Shown piece by piece: positions 34,353 to 44,942 of a stretch of DNA of 64,000 bases (position 1 is its first letter; the number at the start of each line of letters is the position of its first letter). The notes under the pieces are model-generated. The model saw nothing but the letters and a program-made list of their open reading frames with translations, searched no databases and was not told where the DNA came from. A program made the position numbers and the translations under genes. The stretch is from the NCBI GenBank assembly GCA_019636445.1, contig JAHBXO010000001.1, positions 62,001-126,000 on the forward strand, read 5' to 3'. Origin of the DNA: Gemmataceae bacterium. Lineage in GTDB: Bacteria > Planctomycetota > Planctomycetia > Gemmatales > Gemmataceae.

Positions 34353-34913
34353 ATGAGCAAGAAAATCAAAGAGATGGAGTTGAACGCCCTTCGGAAGACG
34401 TTCGAAGGCGTCAAGAACTACGTCCTTGTCGAGCCGCTGAAGGTCGACGCGGCGGCCGACTTCGAGTTCCGCAAGACCCTCCGCGGCAAGAAGATCGCCG
34501 TGAAGATGGTCAAGAACTCGCTGATGAACAAGGTGCTGGCGGAGAACGGCGTGAAGGCCGATTCGCTGGCCGGCACGAACCTGCTGTGCTGGGGCGCCGA
34601 GAGCTGCAAGGGCCTGGCCACCGCCGTCGAAGGCGCGGTCAAGGATTCGAAGAAGGATCCGAAGGCGCCGGACAAGTTCAAGATCCGTCCGAGCGCGATC
34701 GCCGAAGGCGAACCGATCACCTTCGAGGTGATGAAGACGCTGCCGACGCGCGAGGAGGCGGTCGGCGACGTGCTCGGCGCGCTGCTCGGCCCGGGCGCGA
34801 GCCTGGCGTCGGCCATCGGCGGCCCCGGGGCGCAGCTGGCGAGCATCCTCAAGACCATCGAGGAAAAGGGACCGGCGGGTGCCGCGGCTCCGGCCGAACC
34901 CCCGGCGGCCTGA
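34353..34913 (+). CDS. rplJ: 50S ribosomal protein L10
   Basis: 186 residues. The N-terminal rRNA-binding part contains LRKTFEGVKNYVLVEPLKVD, RKTLRGKKIAVKMVKNSLMN and LAGTNLLCWGAE. The C-terminal helix that holds L7/L12 dimers is LASAIGGPGAQLASILKTIE. It anchors the stalk and can regulate rplJL translation. It ends 180 bases before rplL; that gap is filled by heptamer repeats and two similar hairpins, longer than in most bacteria. Confidence 0.96.
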   Translation: MSKKIKEMELNALRKTFEGVKNYVLVEPLKVDAAADFEFRKTLRGKKIAVKMVKNSLMNKVLAENGVKADSLAGTNLLCWGAESCKGLATAVEGAVKDSKKDPKAPDKFKIRPSAIAEGEPITFEVMKTLPTREEAVGDVLGALLGPGASLASAIGGPGAQLASILKTIEEKGPAGAAAPAEPPAA

Positions 34914-34918
34914 ACCTA

Positions 34919-35001
<83 letters not shown>

Positions 35002-35022
35002 TTCAACAAACTATTACGCTCC

Positions 35023-35070
35023 GCCAGGCCGCTTCACCTGGCAACTACCAAGCTGGGCGTTTCACCCGGC
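35023..35070 (+). promoter_or_regulatory. Two similar hairpins upstream of rplL
   Basis: GCCAGG-CCGCTTCA-CCTGGC (35023-35042) and GCTGGG-CGTTTCA-CCCGGC (35052-35070) share the loop pattern CGYTTCA. They lie 24 bases before the rplL start, ahead of its ribosome site (GAAAGGGAA). They could bind a ribosomal protein or tune L7/L12 synthesis. Confidence 0.4.
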
Positions 35071-35093
35071 ACAACTTCGAAAGGGAACTGACC

Positions 35094-35489
35094 ATGAGCG
35101 CGATCGCTGAACTCGGTGACAAGCTGGCGGGGCTGACCATCGCCCAGGCCGTCGAACTGAAGAACTACCTGAAGGAAAAGTACCAGATCGAGCCGGCCGC
35201 GGGCGGCGTGGCCATGGTCGCCAACCCGGGCCAGCAAGGCGGCACGGCTCCCCCGGCGGCCGAAGCGACGGAATTCAACGTCGTCCTCGAAGCCGGCTTC
35301 GACGCGGCCAAGAAGATCGGCATCATCAAGGTGGTGCGCGAGCTGACCGGCCAGGGCCTCGCGGAAGCCAAGGCGACCGTCGAAGGCGCCCCGAAGAATA
35401 TCAAGGAAGGCGTCGACAAGAAGACCGCCGAAGACATCAAGAAGAAGCTGGAAGAAGCCGGCGCGAAGGTCGCCGTCAAGCCGGTGTAA
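35094..35489 (+). CDS. rplL: 50S ribosomal protein L7/L12
   Basis: 131 residues. The N-terminal dimerisation part is [20 protein letters not shown]. The hinge is [20 protein letters not shown]. The C-terminal factor-binding domain has [20 protein letters not shown] and [20 protein letters not shown]. It forms the flexible stalk that recruits elongation factors. A strong terminator follows, so rpoBC is not downstream in this transcript. Confidence 0.98.
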   Translation: MSAIAELGDKLAGLTIAQAVELKNYLKEKYQIEPAAGGVAMVANPGQQGGTAPPAAEATEFNVVLEAGFDAAKKIGIIKVVRELTGQGLAEAKATVEGAPKNIKEGVDKKTAEDIKKKLEEAGAKVAVKPV

Positions 35490-35511
35490 GGTTCGCGTTG
35501 CGAATCCATCC

Positions 35512-35540
35512 AAACGGGACGCCGAAAGGCGTCCCGTTTT
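35512..35540 (+). terminator. Intrinsic terminator after rplL
   Basis: The perfect stem AAACGGGACGCC/GGCGTCCCGTTT has a GAAA tetraloop and runs into TTTTCGTTT. Confidence 0.95.
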
Positions 35541-35606
35541 CGTTTGACCGGCCGATTGCATCGGGTTCTTGCATCAGGTACTTTGGGTCGAACCAATCGG
35601 AGCGCG

Positions 35607-36437
35607 ATGATGAGCGAGATCGCCAGCTGGGCCTGGAAGAACCGCGATGACATCGTCCGATCGCTGCGCGGTATCTGGGAATGGATCCGGGGCACCGATA
35701 GACCGACACCGTCGCCCGGCATCCTGATCTTCGGTCCCGGCGGCAGCGGCAAGACGACGCTCTCGAAGATCCTTTCCGAGCCTATCGACTGGCTCGCAGA
35801 CCCGCCGGGGCTGTACACCGAAAGTATTGGCACGGAGCGCGTGAAGTTGACGGACGCCCCGAATGTCGAGATCGTCATTCCTCCAGGTCAGTCGTTTCGA
35901 CGCGATACGACGTGGCCGAGCCTGCAGGCGGATTTGGTGACTGAGAAGTATCGGGGTGTCATCGTCGTCGCCTCGCACGGATTGGCATCGATTCCACTCG
36001 ATAGTTACAGGGATCACAAACTGTACGAGGGTAGCCTGCCGAGGTTCTTGGAGGCCATGAGCGCAGAGGAACGCTCGGAAGAATTGGAAGTACTCAAACG
36101 GTTGCTTCCATCCTTTCAAATCGCGAAAGGGAAACTCTGGCTGCTGACAGTTGTCGTGAAGCAGGATCTCTGGTGGCCCGAAAAGGACGACGTGGAACGC
36201 CATTACCGGGATGGGCCATACGGGCAACTCGTCACGGCTGAGACCGCGAAGTTGTCTCCGGCAATGTTTCGACACGAGTTGGTCTTCGCATCGCTGGCGA
36301 TCAGCAACTTCCGAACGGCGAAAAATGAACTGTTGGTGCCGAACGCGAAAGGATACGATCAACGGGAGCAGGTGCGCTCGCTGCGGAAGCTCTTCGAGAC
36401 CGTCGACGCCCTGCGGAAATGGGAAACGGGATCATGA
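35607..36437 (+). CDS. P-loop NTPase, possibly GTPase, of unknown family
   Basis: 276 residues; the ATG at 35607 has GGAG upstream. A Trp-rich N-terminal helix (IASWAWKNRDDIVRSLRGIW) precedes Walker A, GPGGSGKT at 43-50. GVIVVASHG may hold the second loop. LLTVVVKQDLWW (about 181-190) resembles the base-specifying NKxD/TKxD motif of GTPases, with Val in place of Asn. No membrane segment is seen. The last bases overlap the next gene as ATGA, so the two proteins are made together. It is less GC-rich than the ribosomal genes beside it. The role is unknown. Confidence 0.75.
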   Translation: MMSEIASWAWKNRDDIVRSLRGIWEWIRGTDRPTPSPGILIFGPGGSGKTTLSKILSEPIDWLADPPGLYTESIGTERVKLTDAPNVEIVIPPGQSFRRDTTWPSLQADLVTEKYRGVIVVASHGLASIPLDSYRDHKLYEGSLPRFLEAMSAEERSEELEVLKRLLPSFQIAKGKLWLLTVVVKQDLWWPEKDDVERHYRDGPYGQLVTAETAKLSPAMFRHELVFASLAISNFRTAKNELLVPNAKGYDQREQVRSLRKLFETVDALRKWETGS

Positions 36438-36850
36438 ACGAGACCGCCACGAACGGAACCATCCAAGTGTCCGAGTATGTCAAGGACGCATCCGCTCTGA
36501 TGCGCGAATACACCGATAAACTGACCGAGATCGCGGAAGCGTCGCGCGCTTGGATCGATTACATCGCCGATGAAGGCGCGCCGTACCCCGATCCTCGCCA
36601 TCCGCGGCCGCAGGAATTGGCGAACTTCAAGCAGTATCTATTTCCGGCCATCGGAGAATTGATCCGGAACGTCTCCGGGATGCACGAACACGGCCGGGTG
36701 GATGGGCTCGAGAAGATCAAATTACGTTTACAATTGGCCGATTTGGAAGCCGCCCTCGGGTATGCCGATTCTTTGATCTCCGAAGGCATCCGAGAGTACG
36801 CGGACTATTTCAATTCGCACAAATCCAACCGAAAGAAGAAAGCCTCTTAA
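36434..36850 (+). CDS. Small helical partner of the P-loop NTPase
   Basis: 138 residues, starting at 36434 within the ATGA overlap. The sequence is mainly helical, with segments VSEYVKDASALMREYTDKLT, LANFKQYLFPAIGELIRNVS and KIKLRLQLADLEAALGYADS. It ends in a basic tail (HKSNRKKKAS). There is no signal peptide, membrane segment or known motif. Overlap with the NTPase gene suggests a complex. The next gene (aldo/keto reductase) begins 16 bases later but looks unrelated. Confidence 0.7.
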   Translation: MNETATNGTIQVSEYVKDASALMREYTDKLTEIAEASRAWIDYIADEGAPYPDPRHPRPQELANFKQYLFPAIGELIRNVSGMHEHGRVDGLEKIKLRLQLADLEAALGYADSLISEGIREYADYFNSHKSNRKKKAS

Positions 36851-36866
36851 GGCTTGAACGGGATCC

Positions 36867-37706
36867 ATGACCGCACCGGCCGCGTTCGCCGACATCCCCG
36901 CGTTCCTCTATGGCACCGCCTGGAAGGAAGACGACACCGAACGCCTCACGGCACTCGCGCTCGAGGCCGGGTTCCGCGGCATCGACACCGCCAACCAGCG
37001 CAAGCACTATCACGAAGCCGGCGTCGGCGCGGCCCTCGCCGCCGCGTTCGCCAACGGAACGCTCGCCCGGAAGGATGTGTTCCTCCAGACCAAGTTCACC
37101 TTCCGCGGCGGGCAGGACCACCGGCTGCCGTACGATCCCGCCGCACCGGTGCCGGTGCAGGTGGAGCAATCGTTCGCGAAGTCGCTCGCGCACCTCGGCG
37201 TCTCCACGATCGATTCGTACGTGCTGCACGGCCCCTCGACGCGCGAGGGTCTCGCGGCAACCGACTGGGACGCGTGGCGGGCGATGGAACGCATCCACGA
37301 TACCGGGGCCGTGCGCTGGCTCGGCGTCAGCAACGTCGATCTCGACCAGCTCGAAGCCCTGTGCGACGGCGCCCGCGTGCGGCCCCGGTTCGTGCAGAAC
37401 CGCTGTTTCGCCGTCCACGGTTGGGACCGCGAGGTCCGGCGATACTGCGGAATAAATGGAATCACCTATCAGGGCTTCTCGCTGCTCACGGCAAACGGGG
37501 CCGTGCTCGGTTCGGCCACCATTCGCGATATGGCTCATCGATATGGGAAAACGCCGGAGCAGATCGTCTTTCGTTTCGCGCTGGATGTCGGCATGCTGCC
37601 ATTGACCGGCACGACCTCGCGCGGGCACATGCTCGCCGATCTCGCCGTCGGAAGCTTCCGGCTGTCTCCTGAGGAAGTCGCGGCGATCGAGAGGCTCAAA
37701 AGGTAG
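36867..37706 (+). CDS. Aldo/keto reductase
   Basis: 279 residues. The catalytic tetrad of the family can be placed: Asp in FRGIDTANQ, Tyr in KHYHEAGVG, Lys in FLQTKFTF and His in SYVLHGP. The NADPH-binding end is also present (YQGFSLL, then LPLTGTTSRGHM and LSPEEVAAIERL). It should reduce aldehydes or ketones with NADPH in the cytoplasm; the substrate is unknown. The Tyr region has HYHE instead of the usual YGNE-type text. Confidence 0.92.
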   Translation: MTAPAAFADIPAFLYGTAWKEDDTERLTALALEAGFRGIDTANQRKHYHEAGVGAALAAAFANGTLARKDVFLQTKFTFRGGQDHRLPYDPAAPVPVQVEQSFAKSLAHLGVSTIDSYVLHGPSTREGLAATDWDAWRAMERIHDTGAVRWLGVSNVDLDQLEALCDGARVRPRFVQNRCFAVHGWDREVRRYCGINGITYQGFSLLTANGAVLGSATIRDMAHRYGKTPEQIVFRFALDVGMLPLTGTTSRGHMLADLAVGSFRLSPEEVAAIERLKR

Positions 37707-37715
37707 GAGTCACGA

Positions 37716-37913
37716 TCACTCTTCGTCCGGTCGGGGTGCGGTCGAGCGGTTCTCGTCGGCTTTGTCCGGCACGCGGTAGTCCTCGCCGAGCCAGCGGCCG
37801 AGGTCGATGGTCTTGCAGCGCTTGCTGCAGAAGGGGTAGTCGGGGTACTCCTGCCACGGTGCCGGCATGGGTGCCTTGCAGACGGGGCAGGTGGTTTTGG
37901 GTGGGGTGGGCAT
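37716..37913 (-). CDS. yacG: DNA gyrase inhibitor YacG-like zinc protein
   Basis: 65 residues. The four cysteines lie in CPVCKAPM and FCSKRCKTIDLGRWL, and the text SKRCKTIDLGRWLGEDYRVP is the family hallmark. E. coli YacG binds a zinc ion and inhibits gyrase. It is last on the minus strand after the fmdB-like gene, 49 bases away. Confidence 0.92.
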   Translation of the reverse strand: MPTPPKTTCPVCKAPMPAPWQEYPDYPFCSKRCKTIDLGRWLGEDYRVPDKADENRSTAPRPDEE

Positions 37914-37962
37914 GTTCGAATCCCGCGCTCGGCTCCGAAGACTCCGCCTCGCCGCTAAACGG

Positions 37963-38292
37963 TCACTTCTTTTTCTTCGGTTTCGATTCGGTTTTCGGCT
38001 TCGCCTCGACTTTTGTCTCTGTCGTTTCCGATTTCGTCTCCGCCTTCGTTTCGGTGGGCTTCGCTTCGGCGGCTTCCTTGTCCTTCTTCGCCGCCTCCGT
38101 GTAGCTCTCCTTGCGATAGTCCGTCTCGTAGAAGCCGGAGCCTTTGAAGATGAGCGCGGCGCCGCCGCCCAGCAGCCGGCGCAGCTTCTTCTTCTTGCAC
38201 TTCGGGCACTTCGTCAGCTCGGCGTCGTGGAACGACTGCCATTCCTCGAAGGCATGGTTGCAGGCATCGCACTGGTAGTCGTAGGTGGGCAT
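37963..38292 (-). CDS. FmdB-family zinc-ribbon protein
   Basis: 109 residues from the ATG at 38292 (GGAGGG upstream). The domain start MPTYDYQCDACNHAFEEWQS and the second knuckle CPKCKKKKLRRLLGGG are typical of the FmdB regulatory-protein family, as is KGSGFYETDYRK. The C-terminal third is a low-complexity Lys/Glu/Thr tail. It starts four bases after the grpE stop codon. A 23-base repeat (37940-37962) abuts its stop codon and recurs next to the recD2 stop codon (53033-53055). Confidence 0.9.
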   Translation of the reverse strand: MPTYDYQCDACNHAFEEWQSFHDAELTKCPKCKKKKLRRLLGGGAALIFKGSGFYETDYRKESYTEAAKKDKEAAEAKPTETKAETKSETTETKVEAKPKTESKPKKKK

Positions 38293-38296
38293 GGTG

Positions 38297-38824
38297 TTAT
38301 CCCTCCGCCGCGACAATGACGCTCGCGGGGCGCAGAACGCGGTCGTGGATGGTGAAGCCGTGCGCCAGCACCTGCACGACGGCGCCCGGAGGCACGTTGG
38401 CGGAGGGCTGCTGCATCACGGCCTGATGGAGGTTCGGGTCGAACGGCGAGCCGGCATCGACGGCGACGCGGGCCACGCCGTAGCGCTTGAGGATGTCCAG
38501 GAACAGGCCGATGGTCGCCTGTACCCCCTTCGCGAGCGGGCCGTCGTCGCCGGCCTTCTTCGCCTCCGCCACGGCGCGCTCGAGGTTGTCGATCGCGTCC
38601 AGCGCGTCCCGCGCCAGCCCCTCGTGCGCGTACTTCCGCTGCCGCTCGGCGTCCTGCACCAGACGCTTGCGGGCGTTGTCGAAGTCGGCGATCAGCGATT
38701 GATAATCGGCGACCTGCTTCTTCGCTTTGTCCAGCTCGGCCTGCAACGGATTGGGCACATCGAGCGGCACGTCGGCGTCGATCGGAAATTCGCCGGTGGA
38801 ATCGGTATTGTTCATGGCATTCAT
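38297..38824 (-). CDS. grpE: Nucleotide exchange factor GrpE
   Basis: 175 residues, starting at 38824 or at the second ATG at 38815. A long N-terminal coiled coil (LQAELDKAKKQVADYQSLIA, DFDNARKRLVQDAERQ) is followed by the beta domain (FDPNLHQAVMQQPSANVPPG, VVQVLAHGFTIHDRVLRPAS). It releases ADP from DnaK. It lies downstream of dnaJ on the same strand, separated by a 126-base gap with an inverted repeat. dnaK is not in the window. Confidence 0.96.
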   Translation of the reverse strand: MNAMNNTDSTGEFPIDADVPLDVPNPLQAELDKAKKQVADYQSLIADFDNARKRLVQDAERQRKYAHEGLARDALDAIDNLERAVAEAKKAGDDGPLAKGVQATIGLFLDILKRYGVARVAVDAGSPFDPNLHQAVMQQPSANVPPGAVVQVLAHGFTIHDRVLRPASVIVAAEG

Positions 38825-38840
38825 TCCAAATGAAATCCTG

Positions 38841-38940
38841 TATTCACCGCAGAGGACGCCGAGATCGCAGAGAAAATCGATATCAAAAATCACTCACTTC
38901 TTTTCTTCTCCGTGTCCTCTGCGTTCTCTGCGGTGAAAAT
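38841..38940. repeat. Inverted repeat (TTCACCGCAGAGG type) between dnaJ and grpE
   Basis: Arms ATTCACCGCAGAGGACGCCG and, reversed, GTCCTCTGCGTTCTCTGCGG with TGAAAAT flank an AT-rich centre of about 35 bases. The second arm is close to the reverse complement of the first. The element lies inside a probable operon. Confidence 0.8.
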
Positions 38941-38950
38941 TCTTCGTTCA

Positions 38951-40090
38951 CTATTCCGGTGCGATCCAATCCTTCAGCTTGCTGAAGAAGCTCTTCTTCG
39001 GCGGGCTGGCGGCCTGCGCCTTTTCCAGCACGGCCAGTTGCTTGAACAGCGCCTCCATCTCCGGCGTGAGGTGCTGCGGCGTGTCGACCACGACCTGGAT
39101 GAGCAGGTCGCCGCGCTTGTGCGGCGCGCGGTAGTGCGGGATGCCGTGGCCGGTGATGCGGATGACTTCGTGCGTCTGCAGGCTCTTCGGCAGGTGGTGC
39201 TGCACCTTGTCGCCGGTGAGCGTGGTGATTTCGATCGGCCCGCCGAGCGCCGCCTGGCTGAAGGTGATCGGCCACTGGCAGATCAGGTTGTGTCCGTCCC
39301 GCTGGAAGAAGCGGTGCTCCTTCACGCGGATGACGAGTTCGAGGTCGCCGCGGCGCGCCCCGGGGTCGCCAGCACCGCCCTGCCCCTGCAGGCGGACGCG
39401 GTTGCCGGAATCGAGGCCGGGGGGAATCTCGACTTCCACCGTCTTGCGGGCGTTGACGCGCCCCGCGCCGCGGCAGCCGCCGCACGGGTCCGGGTTGATC
39501 ATGCCGCGCCCGCCGCAGGCGGCGCACGGCGTCTGCACCTGGAAGATCCCCTGCCGCTGCACGAGGACGCCCTGCCCGCCGCAGCGCTTGCACGATTGCG
39601 GCTGCGTGCCCGGCTTCGCCCCGCTGCCGTTGCACTGCGTGCAGTGCTCTTCCACCTGCACGTTGATGGTGCGCTTGACGCCGGTGATGGCTTCCTTCAG
39701 TTCGATATCGACGACGAGTTGCAGGTCGTCCCCGGCTCGCGGCCCGGAGCGCTGCCGCCGCTGGCCCCCGCCCCCGCCGCCGAAGAAGCTGCCGAAAAGA
39801 TCCCCGAAGATTTCCGAGAGGTCGATGTTGCCGCCGGAGAACCCGCCGAATCCGCCGCTCTGCTGGTTCAGCCCCTCGTGACCGTGGCGGTCGTAGATGG
39901 CGCGCTTCTCGGCATCGCTGAGGACTTCGAACGCTTCGGAGGCTTCTTTAAACTTCTCAGTGGCCTCCACGTCGCCGCCGTTGCGGTCCGGGTGGTACTG
40001 CATCGCCAGCTTGCGGAACGACTTCTTGATCTCATCGCCGGACGCCGTCTTCGCGACGCTCAGCACTTCGTAGTAGTCGCGCTTGACCAT
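38951..40090 (-). CDS. dnaJ: Chaperone DnaJ
   Basis: 379 residues with the full type I layout. The J domain ([20 protein letters not shown], with the HPD motif in [11 protein letters not shown]) is followed by a Gly/Phe-rich linker ([10 protein letters not shown]). Four zinc knuckles follow ([32 protein letters not shown]), then the client-binding C-terminal domains. It delivers unfolded proteins to DnaK. It is the first gene after a 700-base repeat-filled gap and is followed by grpE. Confidence 0.97.
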   Translation of the reverse strand: MVKRDYYEVLSVAKTASGDEIKKSFRKLAMQYHPDRNGGDVEATEKFKEASEAFEVLSDAEKRAIYDRHGHEGLNQQSGGFGGFSGGNIDLSEIFGDLFGSFFGGGGGGQRRQRSGPRAGDDLQLVVDIELKEAITGVKRTINVQVEEHCTQCNGSGAKPGTQPQSCKRCGGQGVLVQRQGIFQVQTPCAACGGRGMINPDPCGGCRGAGRVNARKTVEVEIPPGLDSGNRVRLQGQGGAGDPGARRGDLELVIRVKEHRFFQRDGHNLICQWPITFSQAALGGPIEITTLTGDKVQHHLPKSLQTHEVIRITGHGIPHYRAPHKRGDLLIQVVVDTPQHLTPEMEALFKQLAVLEKAQAASPPKKSFFSKLKDWIAPE

Positions 40091-40102
40091 GGGTACCGGG
40101 CG

Positions 40103-40137
40103 TCAGGGGTTGGAGGTCAGGAGTCAGAGGTCAGACA
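40103..40137. repeat. Degenerate heptanucleotide repeats upstream of dnaJ
   Basis: Units such as GGTCAGG, AGTCAGA and GGTCAGA resemble the AGGAGTC heptads at 34919. They lie on the left side of the gap between dnaJ and groEL1; facing units lie on its right side at 40764-40795. Confidence 0.6.
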
Positions 40138-40154
40138 GCGGTCGCGTCGGTCTT

Positions 40155-40334
40155 CGGCCCGGAGGGCCGGTCGAATGTAGCCACGGGTGAAACCCGTGGT
40201 TCATCGTTTCCAAAACCCTCGCTCCGGAGGTGCGAAGGAACCGTAGGCTCCTCGGCCCCTGCCGGGGCCGCAGAACATGATTCCCGACCACGGGTTTCAC
40301 CCGTGGCTACAGTCGGCTGCCCCTCCGGGGCAGA
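40155..40334. repeat. Stem-loop cluster, interspersed repeat family B (copy 2)
   Basis: Outer arms GTAGCCACGGGTGAAACCCG and, reversed, GGGTTTCACCCGTGGCTAC enclose GC hairpins such as GGCCCCTGCCGGGGCC. It is flanked by GGCCCGGAGGGCC and TGCCCCTCCGGGGCA. It matches the copy at about 10258-10475. The gap 40091-40798 contains no supported gene; it holds this copy, the related cluster at 40451 and heptamer repeats. Confidence 0.8.
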
Positions 40335-40450
40335 AGACAACGGGGACAAGAATCGTATACGGTCGCACACGGGAGTTCGTCGGGTGGTATCGAGTCTTCG
40401 AGGCCCACCGATTGTGCCGAACGCCCACTTCGCATCGCCCATCCCAACCG

Positions 40451-40650
40451 CCTTCACCCCGAAGGGGTGGGAGTGCTTAGCCCAGGGCAACGCCCTGGGT
40501 CGGCTTGGCCGCGCCATGCAGTCCGAAGGACTGCGACAGCCCGCGTTGTCTCGCCCTTTCAGGGCTTGTGTTCGTTGCGCTCGAACCCAGGGCGGCGTCG
40601 CTTCGCTCCTTGCCCTGGGCTGAGCACTCCCACCCCTTCGGGGTGAAAAC
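40451..40650. repeat. Stem-loop cluster, interspersed repeat family C
   Basis: Outer arms TTCACCCCGAAGGGGTGGGA and its inverted partner CCACCCCTTCGGGGTGAA enclose CCCAGGGCAACGCCCTGGG, GTCCGAAGGAC, GCCCTTTCAGGGC and a second CCCAGGGCG..GCCCTGGG pair. The whole block is an inverted repeat of about 200 bases. The short reading frames in it come from the palindromes and are not genes. Confidence 0.8.
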
Positions 40651-40763
40651 CAAAGACACTGCACGTCGGAGCCAAAAACATCAACGGTCAGCCTTCATCG
40701 TAATCGCGAATCGACGGCCGCTAAGGCCATCGATTCGGAATCCCGGAAAGCTGACCGTCTGGG

Positions 40764-40795
40764 CTGACTCCTGTCTCCTGATCCCTGACTCCTGA
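40764..40795. repeat. Heptanucleotide tandem repeat (GACTCCT) after groEL1
   Basis: Units GACTCCT, GTCTCCT, GATCCCT and GACTCCT lie directly beyond the groEL1 stop codon. Confidence 0.85.
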
Positions 40796-40798
40796 ACA

Positions 40799-42590
<1,792 letters not shown>

Positions 42591-42609
42591 TTCTGTATAT
42601 GGGGATTGG

Positions 42610-42918
42610 TTACTTGGTGATTTTGCCGAGGAGTTCGCTCTCGCGCAGGATCTTGATTTCCTTGCCGGCGACTTCGACGTCGCTGCCGCTGTACTTGCCG
42701 TAGAGGACGGTGTCGCCGACCTTCACGCTCATCGCGAGGCGCTGGCCGTTTTCGCCGAGCTTGCCGGGGCCGGCCGCGATCACCTTGCCCTGTTGCGGCT
42801 TTTCCTTCGCCGTGTCCGGCAGCAGGATCCCGCCGGCCGTCTTCGCTTCCGCTTCCTGCGGCTCGACCACGATCCGATCGTCGAGGGGTCGCAGCGTGCC
42901 CTTGTCGCTCTTCGCCAT
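42610..42918 (-). CDS. groES: Co-chaperonin GroES
   Basis: 102 residues. The family text [40 protein letters not shown] (mobile loop) and [20 protein letters not shown] is present, with the end [13 protein letters not shown]. It caps the GroEL cavity. It sits between two groEL genes on the same strand; a 12-pair hairpin with a CTTCTCTTC tail lies between it and groEL2. Confidence 0.97.
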   Translation of the reverse strand: MAKSDKGTLRPLDDRIVVEPQEAEAKTAGGILLPDTAKEKPQQGKVIAAGPGKLGENGQRLAMSVKVGDTVLYGKYSGSDVEVAGKEIKILRESELLGKITK

Positions 42919-42954
42919 GTTGAGAACTCCGCGTATTCGTTGGTTTGATGAATG

Positions 42955-42994
42955 ATTTTGAAGAGAAGCCCACCCGTCGCTCCGACGGGTGGGC
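42955..42994 (-). terminator. Hairpin between groEL2 and groES
   Basis: The perfect 12-pair stem GCCCACCCGTCG/CGACGGGTGGGC with loop GAG (42968-42994) is followed on the minus strand by TTCTCTTCAAAATC. The T content is modest, so it may be a weak terminator or an RNA-stabilising end for groEL2 mRNA. Confidence 0.5.
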
Positions 42995-43003
42995 GCGAGC
43001 CAC

Positions 43004-44689
43004 TTACATCATCCCGCCCATGCCGCCCATGCCCATGCCACCCATGCCGCCCATGCCGCCGCCGTGGTCGTGGTGATCGTGGTGGCCGCCGCCCGCCGCC
43101 TTCGGCTCCGGGATGTCGGCGATCACGCCTTCGCTGGTCAGCAGCAGGCAGGCCACGCTCGCGCCGTTCTGCAGCGCCGAACGCGTCACCTTCACCGGGT
43201 CGATGACGCCCGCCTTGCGGAGGTCTTCGTAGGTGTCGGTGTCGGCGTTGTAGCCGTAGTTCTTGTCCTTGCCCTTCAGGATGTTGTTGACGATGACCGT
43301 GCCGTCCTTGCCGGCGTTCTCGGCGATCAGGCGGCAGGGCATTTCGAGGGCGCGGAAGAGAACCTTGAGGCCGGCCGCGTCGTCGCCGTCGAGCTTGACC
43401 TTGTCGAGCGCCTTGCGGGCGGTGAGCAGTGCCACGCCGCCGCCGGGGACGATGCCTTCCTCGATGGCCGCCTTCGTGGCCGCGTGGGCGTCTTCGTACA
43501 GCGCCTTGCGTTCCTTCATCTCGGTTTCCGTCGCGGCGCCGACCTTCACCTGCGCCACGCCGCCGGCGAGCTTCGCCAACCGCTCCTGCAACTTCTCGCG
43601 GTCGTATTCGCTATCGGTCTTCTCGATCTCGGCGCGGATGACGGCGCACCGGCCATCGACGGCGACCCGCTTGCCCGCGCCTTCGGTGATCGTCGTGTTC
43701 TCGGCGTCGATCTTCACCTTCTTCGCCCGGCCGAGGTCCGTCAGCTGCACGTTTTCGAGCTGGATGCCCAGGTCCTTGAAGATCGCCTTGCCGCCCGTGA
43801 GGATGGCGATGTCTTCGAGCATGGCCTTGCGGCGGTCGCCGTAGCCGGGGGCCTTCACCGCCACGACCTGCAGGATGCCCTTGAGCTTGTTCAGCACGAG
43901 CGTCGCGAGGGCTTCGCCTTCGATGTCCTCGGCGATGATGACGAGCGGCGACTTCTGGTTGCTGACCTTCTCGAGCAGCGGGATCAGGTCCTTCACGGCC
44001 GTGATCTTCTCTTCGAAGATCAGGATGTAAGGATTGTCGAACTCGCAGGTGACGCTGTCCTGGTTGTTGATGAAGTGCGGGGAAAGGAAGCCGCGGTCGA
44101 ACTGCATCCCCTGCACGACGTCGACTTCGGTCTCGCTGGTCTTGCCTTCTTCAATCGTGATGACGCCGTTGGCGCCGACCAGCTTGAGGGCGTCGGCGAG
44201 CTTCTTGCCGATTTCTTTGTTATTGTTCGCGGAGATGGTGGCGACTTCGGTGATTTCCTTGGTGTCTTTCGGGTCGATCTTCTCGGCGAGCTTGCCGAGT
44301 TCGTCGACGACCTTCTCGACACCGGCCTGGATGCCGCGAACGATGGCCATCGGGTCGTGCCCGCCGGCGATCGCCTTCAGTCCTTCGCGGAAGATGAACT
44401 CGGCCAGGACGGTCGCGGTCGTGGTGCCGTCGCCGGCGACGTCGCTGGTCTTGCTGGCGGCTTCCTTCACGAGTTGCGCGCCCATGTTCTCGAACGGGTC
44501 TTGCAGCTCGATGTCCTCGGCGACGGTGACGCCGTCCTTGGTGACGTTCGGCGCGCCCCAGCCCTTGTCGAGGACGGCGTTGCGGCCGCGCGGCCCGAGC
44601 GTCGAACGGACGGCGCGGGCGAGTTTGGTGGCCCCGGCGAGCAGTTTCTGGCGGGCGTCTTCGGCGAAGGCGAGCTGTTTGGCGGCCAT
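43004..44689 (-). CDS. groEL: Chaperonin GroEL, copy 2, with His-rich and Gly/Met C-terminal tail
   Basis: 561 residues from the ATG at 44689. Chaperonin motifs include [37 protein letters not shown] and [13 protein letters not shown]. The sequence is clearly diverged from copy 1. The C-terminus has [10 protein letters not shown] followed by [19 protein letters not shown] tails are usual in GroEL and line the cavity floor; the His/Asp cluster is unusual and could bind metal. It is the first gene of the cluster, downstream of an inverted repeat at 44769-44797 that may be a heat-shock operator. Confidence 0.96.
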   Translation of the reverse strand: MAAKQLAFAEDARQKLLAGATKLARAVRSTLGPRGRNAVLDKGWGAPNVTKDGVTVAEDIELQDPFENMGAQLVKEAASKTSDVAGDGTTTATVLAEFIFREGLKAIAGGHDPMAIVRGIQAGVEKVVDELGKLAEKIDPKDTKEITEVATISANNNKEIGKKLADALKLVGANGVITIEEGKTSETEVDVVQGMQFDRGFLSPHFINNQDSVTCEFDNPYILIFEEKITAVKDLIPLLEKVSNQKSPLVIIAEDIEGEALATLVLNKLKGILQVVAVKAPGYGDRRKAMLEDIAILTGGKAIFKDLGIQLENVQLTDLGRAKKVKIDAENTTITEGAGKRVAVDGRCAVIRAEIEKTDSEYDREKLQERLAKLAGGVAQVKVGAATETEMKERKALYEDAHAATKAAIEEGIVPGGGVALLTARKALDKVKLDGDDAAGLKVLFRALEMPCRLIAENAGKDGTVIVNNILKGKDKNYGYNADTDTYEDLRKAGVIDPVKVTRSALQNGASVACLLLTSEGVIADIPEPKAAGGGHHDHHDHGGGMGGMGGMGMGGMGGMM

Positions 44690-44768
44690 CCGGTGAATCT
44701 CCTGGGAAGGGTCGATAGTATCGCGTGGCCGGAGAAGAGCAAACGCGATGCCGGCGCTGCGTGATAGG

Positions 44769-44797
44769 CGCAAGATAATATCTATTAAGATCTTGCG
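44769..44797. promoter_or_regulatory. Inverted repeat upstream of groEL2, candidate heat-shock operator
   Basis: CGCAAGAT and ATCTTGCG are separated by AATATCTATTAAG, which itself contains the nested pair TAATA/TATTA. It is in the AT-rich patch about 80 bases before the groEL2 start, where a promoter is expected. It is not the standard CIRCE sequence (TTAGCACTC-N9-GAGTGCTAA), although size and position are similar. Confidence 0.5.
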
Positions 44798-44889
44798 AAT
44801 TCGAACTGTCTTGAGTGCCGAGAACGAAGTGTCAGTCTGGCAGACCGGTTGGCAGGGATCGTCATGGGCCGCGCGGCGAGGTATGGCAC

Positions 44890-44922
44890 AAAAAAACTCC
44901 GGGGGTCGATCCCCCCGGAGTT
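44890..44922 (-). terminator. Intrinsic terminator after the cytochrome gene at 44943
   Basis: The minus strand reads AACTCCGGGGG, GATCGA, CCCCCGGAGTT and then TTTTTT. A strong stem and T run follow the stop codon by about 20 bases. Confidence 0.93.
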
Positions 44923-44942
44923 CGTGGAACCGTCGGAGTCGC

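Noticed and set aside
40131..40664. Short frames in the dnaJ-groEL1 gap
   Set aside because: They translate the palindromic repeat clusters; both strands give similar text such as FTPKGWECLAQG.
44769..44797. CIRCE element for HrcA
   Set aside because: Size and place fit, but the arms CGCAAGAT/ATCTTGCG do not match TTAGCACTC/GAGTGCTAA, so it is listed only as a candidate operator.
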